Of a stretch of 11,388 bases of DNA, positions 6,603-11,388 are shown piece after piece. The number at the start of each line of letters is the position of its first letter. Positions within the stretch are counted from its first letter, which is position 1. This stretch comes from Gammaproteobacteria bacterium. Lineage in GTDB: Bacteria; Pseudomonadota; Gammaproteobacteria; SZUA-229. Below the pieces are notes generated by a model that was given only the letters and a program-made list of their open reading frames with translations, made no database searches and had not been told where the DNA came from. The stretch covers positions 1 to 11,388 of the forward strand of contig WTCC01000216.1 in assembly GCA_013138755.1 (NCBI GenBank). The letters are read 5' to 3'. The translations under genes were made by a program, and so were the position numbers.

Positions 6603-7066
6603 TGAAAATCAACAACATTATAAAACCTTTAGTTAAGAATATTTGCAGTTTAAATGTCTTCTTTATGTTACTTCCCATAAATGTGTTTGCTACACAAGAA
6701 AAAACTTCAACAATAATAAACACAGACCCGATGAGTGGAAGTTATTTATTTCAACTGATACTTGGTTTGATTATTGTGCTGATCTGTATCGTTGCATTAG
6801 CCTGGTTTGCCAAACGAATGAACCGTTTGCAATCTTCAACTGGCAGCATGTTAAAGATAATTGGTGGTTTAAGTATGGGCTCTCGTGAAAGAGTGATTTT
6901 ATTACAGGTCGGTTCAGAGCAGTTATTGATTGGTGTTTCACCGGGGCGTATTAACAAACTTCATGTGCTGGAAACGCCGCTTGAAGATGAGGGGGTTAAC
7001 TCAGAAAAAACATTTGCAACTAGTCTTTCAGAAAAACTCAGTACAGTACTGGCAGAAAACAAATGA
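6602..7066 (+). CDS. fliO: Flagellar biosynthetic protein FliO
   Basis: FliO is a small membrane protein that helps assemble the FliP ring of the export gate. It has 154 residues from ATG 6602, which shares one base with the fliN stop (TGATG); a GTG at 6599 is also possible and would add one residue. A hydrophobic N-terminal segment ending 'NVFA' near residue 30 looks like a cleavable signal peptide. The transmembrane helix lies at about 48-70, followed by the FliO domain with 'LKIIGGLSMGSRERVILLQV' (84-103) and 'EQLLIGVSPGRINKLHVLE' (106-124). It overlaps fliP by four bases (ATGA), consistent with coupled translation with its client. Confidence 0.94.
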   Translation: MKINNIIKPLVKNICSLNVFFMLLPINVFATQEKTSTIINTDPMSGSYLFQLILGLIIVLICIVALAWFAKRMNRLQSSTGSMLKIIGGLSMGSRERVILLQVGSEQLLIGVSPGRINKLHVLETPLEDEGVNSEKTFATSLSEKLSTVLAENK

Positions 7067-7833
7067 TACTTAAAGCTATACAGAAAATGTTGCAGTCAAG
7101 ATTGTCGGCGTTCCTTTTTCTATTGTTGGTGCCAATAGTCAAGGTGTCGGCTGCGCAGGGGTTGACCGCGTTTACGGTGACGCCGGCTGCAAATGGTGGT
7201 GAGACCTATACCGTCACCATTCAAATTCTTGCCCTGATGACCGTGCTCAGTTTATTGCCTGCCGCACTGATTATGACAACGTCATTTACTCGCATCATTA
7301 TAGTGCTTTCAATATTACGCCAGGCAATAGGCACGGCACAAACACCATCAAATCAAATTCTTCTGGGTTTGTCGCTGTTTTTAACTTTTTTTATTATGTC
7401 GCCTGTGTTTAACAGCGCTTACACCACAGGGGTAAAACCGTATCTTGATGAACAGATAAGTTCTGAAGTTGCGTTTGAGAAAGCATCTGAACCATTTTAT
7501 GAATTTATGCTTAATCAAACGCGGGAAACAGATCTAATTATGTTTGCAGAAATATCCGGCCGTGGAAAACTGGATCCGGCGGAAAAAGTACCGTTTTCTT
7601 TATTGTTGCCTTCCTTTGTTACCAGTGAATTAAAAACAGCTTTTCAAATTGGTTTTCTAATCTTTATTCCTTTTTTAATTATCGACATTGTTGTAGCGAG
7701 TGTATTGATGTCGATGGGTATGATGATGTTGTCACCGATGATTATTTCATTGCCGTTTAAATTAATGTTATTTGTATTAATCGACGGCTGGTCATTAATC
7801 ATGGGGACCATGGCGTCGAGTTTTTATGTGTAA
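7063..7833 (+). CDS. fliP: Flagellar export gate protein FliP
   Basis: FliP forms the pentameric core of the FliP5Q4R1 export gate in the basal body. The 256 residues include a cleavable signal peptide (about 1-30, ending 'VKVSA'), as is usual for FliP. Mature helices follow at about 50-75 and 97-118, then a periplasmic segment (120-180) and the C-terminal pair. Family signatures are 'TSFTRIIIVLSILRQAIGT' (73-91), 'LLPSFVTSELKTAFQIGFLI' (181-200), and the methionine-rich loop 'MSMGMMMLSP' (216-225), which corresponds to the gasket that seals the closed gate. The ATG overlaps the fliO stop. An unusual 235-nt gap with a foldback repeat separates it from fliQ. Confidence 0.98.
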   Translation: MILKAIQKMLQSRLSAFLFLLLVPIVKVSAAQGLTAFTVTPAANGGETYTVTIQILALMTVLSLLPAALIMTTSFTRIIIVLSILRQAIGTAQTPSNQILLGLSLFLTFFIMSPVFNSAYTTGVKPYLDEQISSEVAFEKASEPFYEFMLNQTRETDLIMFAEISGRGKLDPAEKVPFSLLLPSFVTSELKTAFQIGFLIFIPFLIIDIVVASVLMSMGMMMLSPMIISLPFKLMLFVLIDGWSLIMGTMASSFYV

Positions 7834-7887
7834 GCAGGATGTTTTTTAAAAATTGTAACTATTAAGCATAACTAAAAATTCGATTTA

Positions 7888-8032
7888 TATTCACCACGAA
7901 GAACACGAAGAACACGAAGAATGCAACATTAGTGTACAAAAAGCTTTATCCCGATGGAGTGGACTCAGATTACACACGTTGATGATTTATCAAATTCCGT
8001 CTTCGTGTTCTTCGTGAGCTTCGTGGTGAATA
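7888..8032. repeat. Intergenic foldback repeat 3 (CACGAAGAA-type arms)
   Basis: The left arm 7888-7920 and right arm 8000-8032 are inverted copies matching at 31 of 33 positions. The left arm contains three perfect tandem 9-mers CACGAAGAA (7895-7903, 7904-7912, 7913-7921). The outer end is again TTCACCAC, as in foldback 1, although the internal unit differs. Inside the 79-nt loop, CAAC and GTGTA (7924-7936) pair with TACAC and GTTG (7971-7981), extending the hairpin. It fills most of the fliP-fliQ gap. No promoter or T-tract is evident. Confidence 0.9.
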
Positions 8033-8068
8033 GTTTTAAAAAATTAAATTAACGCAGAGGTATATGAG

Positions 8069-8338
8069 ATGACACCTGAAATGGTACTGGACGTTGGTCG
8101 TGATGCCTTATGGGTTATAGCCCTAATCGCATCACCACTGTTGTTATCGGCATTGGGTATTGGTCTGCTGGTTGGCATGATTCAGGCCGCAACACAAATA
8201 CAGGAGATGACCTTAACGTTTATTCCAAAGTTAATCGTGCTGGCTTTGGCTTTACTCATTGCCGGGCCATGGATGTTAGGTGTATTAACTGATTTCACTA
8301 TTAACTTAATCCAGAGCATTCCAGAGTTAATCGGTTGA
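8069..8338 (+). CDS. fliQ: Flagellar export gate protein FliQ
   Basis: FliQ is the small two-helix subunit, four copies of which wrap the FliP/FliR gate. It has 89 residues, the standard length. Transmembrane helices lie at about 15-38 and 52-75, joined by the conserved cytoplasmic loop 'MIQAATQIQEMTLTFIPK' (37-54). GAGG at 8057-8060 sits eight bases before the ATG; another ATG at 8064 is in a different frame. The upstream foldback repeat does not touch this ribosome binding site. fliR follows after 24 bases. Confidence 0.97.
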   Translation: MTPEMVLDVGRDALWVIALIASPLLLSALGIGLLVGMIQAATQIQEMTLTFIPKLIVLALALLIAGPWMLGVLTDFTINLIQSIPELIG

Positions 8339-8362
8339 ATTTGAAAATATGAGACGGTCTTT

Positions 8363-9139
8363 ATGAATTTTACCGGTGTTGAATTGACCTCATGGTTAGC
8401 CACACTACTGTGGCCATTTATGCGTATAGGTGCAATGTTTGCAGCCGTGCCGATCTTTTCATCAAAAAGTGTGCCGGTACGTATTCGAGTGTTATTTGCT
8501 TTTTTTATTTCATGGATGCTGGTTCCGGTGATACCTGAACCCCCTGCGGTAGAACTTATTAGCGCACAGGCATTAATCATTAGCATACATCAGGTGCTGA
8601 TTGGTGTTGCCATGGGTTTTATTCTGCAGATGGTTTTTGCGGCTTTTGTTATTGCCGGACAGAGCATGGCCATGGCAATGGGCCTTGGTTTTGCTTCCAT
8701 GATAGATCCACAAAATGGCATGCAGGTTCCGGTCATTAGCCAGGCATTGCTGATTATGGCGACCCTGATCTTTTTGTCCCTTAATGGCCACCTGGTATTA
8801 ATTGAAGTGTTGGCAAACAGTTTTCAAAACCTTCCGGTTGGCATGTTTGTGCCTTCACGTGAGGGTTTGTGGCAGTTGGTAACCTGGGGCAGCAATATGT
8901 TTACTGGTGGCATGTTGATAGCTTTACCTGCCGTAGCAGCATTGTTACTGGTTAACCTGGCTTTTGGTGTAACCACGCGTGCCGCACCACAGTTGAATAT
9001 TTTTGCTGTGGGTTTCCCGGTGATGATTATGGTTGGACTGGCCTTCCTTATTCTTACTTTACCAACCATCACCACCCACCTTAGCCGTTTATTGACGGAA
9101 GCTTTCGATCTTATTGAACGTTTTTTAGCGACGGCCTGA
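8363..9139 (+). CDS. fliR: Flagellar export gate protein FliR
   Basis: FliR is the single-copy subunit that closes the FliP ring in the export gate. It has 258 residues, normal for the family, and is almost entirely hydrophobic with several membrane helices: about 8-27, 39-60, 70-100, 125-150, 172-198 and 210-235. Recognisable family segments are 'FMRIGAMFAAVPIF' near the N-terminus, 'GQSMAMAMGLGFASMIDPQNG' in the middle third, and 'TTRAAPQLNIFAVGFPVMI' toward the C-terminus. The ribosome binding site before ATG 8363 is weak (GAGACGG at 8351-8357). It is followed by flhB after 16 bases, as in Pseudomonas and Vibrio. Confidence 0.97.
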   Translation: MNFTGVELTSWLATLLWPFMRIGAMFAAVPIFSSKSVPVRIRVLFAFFISWMLVPVIPEPPAVELISAQALIISIHQVLIGVAMGFILQMVFAAFVIAGQSMAMAMGLGFASMIDPQNGMQVPVISQALLIMATLIFLSLNGHLVLIEVLANSFQNLPVGMFVPSREGLWQLVTWGSNMFTGGMLIALPAVAALLLVNLAFGVTTRAAPQLNIFAVGFPVMIMVGLAFLILTLPTITTHLSRLLTEAFDLIERFLATA

Positions 9140-9155
9140 CTGGAACGATACAGAT

Positions 9156-10307
9156 ATGGCAGAGCAAACCGGACAGGAACGCACCGAACAGGCCACCCCC
9201 AAACGCTTGCGCGAATCGCGTGAGAAGGGGCAGGTTCCACGATCAAAAGAACTCAATAGTATGGCTTTATTAATGGCAGCCGGTGGTGGTTTTTTGTTAA
9301 TGGGCGAAAATATATTAACAGGTTTAAGTGAGGTATTAAAAAAAGGTTTACAAATAAAAAACATTCAACAAATAGATGGCAGTGGAATGTTAGAAATATT
9401 TGGTGATACTGCGTTACAGAGTCTGCTTCTTATTGCGCCATTATTTGTTTTACTTACTGTTGTGGTAATAATGACACCCCTGGGCTTAGGTGGCTGGTCC
9501 TTTAGTCTTAAAGCCATTAGTTTCAAACTGGAAAAACTTGATCCAATTAAAGGTCTGGGGCGAATATTTGCCTTAAAAGGCTTGATGGAATTAGTAAAAG
9601 TTCTGGCCAAGTTCTTACTGGTCGCCAGTATGTCTGCAGCCATTATCTGGTCGTTAATTGATGAGTTGATTGGTTTGGGTGGTGAACCGCTGCCAGTAGC
9701 ACTTGCTCATGTTGCAACCTTATGTGGCTGGATGTTTATGGCCAGTAGCAGTGTACTCATTATTATTGCTGCTATCGATGTGCCTTTTCAATTATGGCAG
9801 CACAATAAAGAGCTGAAAATGACAAAACAGGAAGTTAAAGATGAACACAAGGAAACCGATGGGCGGCCAGAAGTAAAAGGCCGTATCCGTGCATTGCAAC
9901 ATGAGTTGTCAAAACGCCGGATGATGGATGCAGTGCCGGATGCAGATGTGATTATAACCAACCCGACGCATTACGCCGTGGCATTACGTTATGATCAGAG
10001 CGATATGAAAGCACCAGTGGTCGTTGCAAAAGGCGCCGATCTGGTTGCTATGCAAATTCGTACTATTGCCGATCAACACCAGGTTACCATTGTTTCCGCA
10101 CCGCCATTAGCACGTGCATTGTTTGCCAGTACTGAACTGGATCAGGAGATTCCTGGTGGTTTATATGTGGCAGTGGCAACCATCCTTTCCTATGTCTTTG
10201 CCTTAAAAATTGCAACACTAAATGGCGAGTTACCACCGGAGACACCGGGTGAATTACCCATACCCGATGAATTGAATGATCTGTTAAAACCCGATCATCC
10301 TGAATAA
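9156..10307 (+). CDS. flhB: Flagellar export specificity switch protein FlhB
   Basis: FlhB is the membrane protein of the export gate whose cytoplasmic domain changes substrate class from rod/hook to filament proteins, guided by FliK. The 383 residues begin with the typical 'ERTEQATPKRLRESREKGQV' (8-27). Four membrane helices follow (about 33-55, 86-110, 145-170, 185-210), then a charged linker 'KMTKQEVKDEHKETDG' (221-236) and the cytoplasmic domain. The self-cleavage motif NPTH lies at 269-272, with cleavage expected after Asn269, so the switch should be functional. The ribosome binding site is weak (GGA at 9142-9144). It is followed by flhA after 27 bases. Confidence 0.98.
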   Translation: MAEQTGQERTEQATPKRLRESREKGQVPRSKELNSMALLMAAGGGFLLMGENILTGLSEVLKKGLQIKNIQQIDGSGMLEIFGDTALQSLLLIAPLFVLLTVVVIMTPLGLGGWSFSLKAISFKLEKLDPIKGLGRIFALKGLMELVKVLAKFLLVASMSAAIIWSLIDELIGLGGEPLPVALAHVATLCGWMFMASSSVLIIIAAIDVPFQLWQHNKELKMTKQEVKDEHKETDGRPEVKGRIRALQHELSKRRMMDAVPDADVIITNPTHYAVALRYDQSDMKAPVVVAKGADLVAMQIRTIADQHQVTIVSAPPLARALFASTELDQEIPGGLYVAVATILSYVFALKIATLNGELPPETPGELPIPDELNDLLKPDHPE

Positions 10308-10334
10308 ACAAGTTTAATGAAGTAGAGGACAACC

Positions 10335-11388
10335 ATGAGCTACAGCGCGACAATGACAAACAACAGTTTTCCCTCAATAAAAGGTCTTGGTATACCTTTA
10401 TTACTGGTATCCATGCTGGCGATGATGGTGTTGCCATTACCGCCTTTCCTACTGGACCTTTTTTTCACCTTTAATATTGCTTTGTCACTGGTGGTTTTAC
10501 TGGTGGTTATTTATACCACGCGTCCACTCGATTTTAATGTGTTTCCTACTATTCTGTTGGCCGCAACCTTACTTCGTTTATCACTCAATGTGGCTTCAAC
10601 GCGTGTGGTATTACTTGAAGGCCATACCGGTATTGATGCGGCCGGTAATGTCATTAAATCATTCGGTGAGTTTGTTGTTGGTGGTAGTTATGCTGTAGGT
10701 ATCGTGGTGTTTGCTGTGCTTACCATTATTAATTTTGTGGTGGTAACAAAAGGTGCCGGTCGTATATCTGAAGTTAACGCACGATTTACTCTGGATGCCA
10801 TGCCCGGTAAACAAATGGCAGTTGATGCCGATTTGAATTCTGGCCTCATCACCCAGGATGAAGCCCGCGAAAGGCGGCAGGAAATTTCCGGTGAAGCGGA
10901 TTTTTATGGTTCCATGGATGGTGCCAGTAAATTTATTCGTGGCGATGCGGTTGCCGGTATTTTAATATTATTTATCAACCTTATTTTTGGTTTGGGTATC
11001 GGCATGATTCAGCATGATCTGGCTTTTGCTCAGGCAGCAGAGAACTATACCCTGCTGACCATTGGTGACGGCCTGGTCGCGCAAATACCTTCATTGATTT
11101 TATCAACCGCTGCTGCCATTGCTGTCACCCGTGCATCCGCTGCTAAAGATATGGGTGAACAGGTTCTCGGCCAGTTGTTTAACAAGCCAAAGCCTATCGC
11201 CATTACTGCCGCTATTCTTACCGGTTTAGGTTTAATTCCGGGTATGCCAAATATTGTCTTTCTTACCCTGGGTGTAATTACTGGTGGCGTAGCATTCTAT
11301 ATAAAACAACAGGCAGAAATACAACAGCAGCTTGAAATAGAAGAAGTGTCAACCCCAGTCGATGAAGAACCACAATTTAAAGAGCTGA
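10335..11388 (+). CDS. flhA: Flagellar export gate protein FlhA, N-terminal half (cut by window end)
   Basis: FlhA is the nonameric export-gate protein that couples proton flow to secretion. Reading from ATG 10335 the frame is open to the window end, giving 351 residues of a protein that is normally about 690 long; no stop occurs in frame (the final TGA is out of frame). GAGG at 10325-10328 is the ribosome binding site. The visible part is the membrane domain: helices from about 18 on, the conserved segment 'LRLSLNVASTRVVL' (80-93), and the FHIPEP-family core 'GRISEVNARFTLDAMPGKQM' (142-161). Asp204 in 'IRGDAVAG' corresponds, by motif, to the Asp208 needed for proton coupling in Salmonella. 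A charged stretch after about residue 325 is the start of the linker to the cytoplasmic domain, which lies outside the window. Confidence 0.97.
   Translation, partial: MSYSATMTNNSFPSIKGLGIPLLLVSMLAMMVLPLPPFLLDLFFTFNIALSLVVLLVVIYTTRPLDFNVFPTILLAATLLRLSLNVASTRVVLLEGHTGIDAAGNVIKSFGEFVVGGSYAVGIVVFAVLTIINFVVVTKGAGRISEVNARFTLDAMPGKQMAVDADLNSGLITQDEARERRQEISGEADFYGSMDGASKFIRGDAVAGILILFINLIFGLGIGMIQHDLAFAQAAENYTLLTIGDGLVAQIPSLILSTAAAIAVTRASAAKDMGEQVLGQLFNKPKPIAITAAILTGLGLIPGMPNIVFLTLGVITGGVAFYIKQQAEIQQQLEIEEVSTPVDEEPQFKEL

Noticed and set aside
7895..7921. Tandem 9-mers considered as a CRISPR array or a DnaA/replication iteron
   Set aside because: There are no spacers and the units are directly adjacent; the same units recur inverted at 8000-8032, so the structure is a foldback repeat, and no replication gene is nearby.
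8182..9364. - strand open frames over fliQ, fliR and the flhB start
   Set aside because: They are antisense to conserved membrane proteins, where hydrophobic codons on one strand often leave the other strand open. No ribosome binding sites or family matches were seen.
11386..11388. Final TGA read as the end of a truncated flhA
   Set aside because: In the FlhA frame the last full codon is CTG at 11385-11387, so this TGA is out of frame; the gene is cut by the window edge, not by a mutation.

Overview
The window is one continuous run of flagellar genes, all on the + strand, in the order fliH (3' end), fliI, fliJ, a second fliJ-like gene, fliK, fliL, fliM, fliN, fliO, fliP, fliQ, fliR, flhB, flhA (5' half, cut by the window end). 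The order fliLMNOPQR-flhB-flhA behind fliHIJ-fliK, the flagellar sigma-54 promoters, and the protein sequences point to a motile gammaproteobacterium of the Pseudomonas/Vibrio type of flagellar organisation, not an enteric. The DNA is moderately AT-rich. I cannot name the genus.

Layout: positions 1-2652 carry the export-ATPase block: FliH regulator, FliI ATPase, and two tandem FliJ-family coiled-coil proteins of exactly equal length. A 236-nt gap (2653-2888) holds a long foldback repeat and then a consensus-perfect sigma-54 promoter in front of fliK (hook-length control). A second gap of 408 nt (4101-4508) holds another foldback, a possible terminator, three small dyads and a second consensus-perfect sigma-54 promoter in front of fliL. 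From fliL on, the genes are tightly packed: stator-associated FliL, C-ring proteins FliM and FliN, export-gate proteins FliO, FliP, FliQ, FliR, FlhB and FlhA. The only break is a 235-nt gap between fliP and fliQ, which holds a third foldback repeat.

How it works together: FliH/FliI/FliJ deliver substrates to the FlhA/FlhB/FliP/FliQ/FliR export gate inside the basal body, FliK switches substrate specificity through FlhB when the hook is complete, and FliM/FliN form the switch that reads CheY-P. The sequence suggests at least three transcription units: one entering from upstream (fliHIJJ), one for fliK, and one starting at fliL.

The gene content is ordinary. The less ordinary parts are the tandem divergent FliJ pair, three intergenic foldback elements that share an architecture (arms built of 7-9-nt tandem units) while differing in sequence, and the separate sigma-54 control of fliK.
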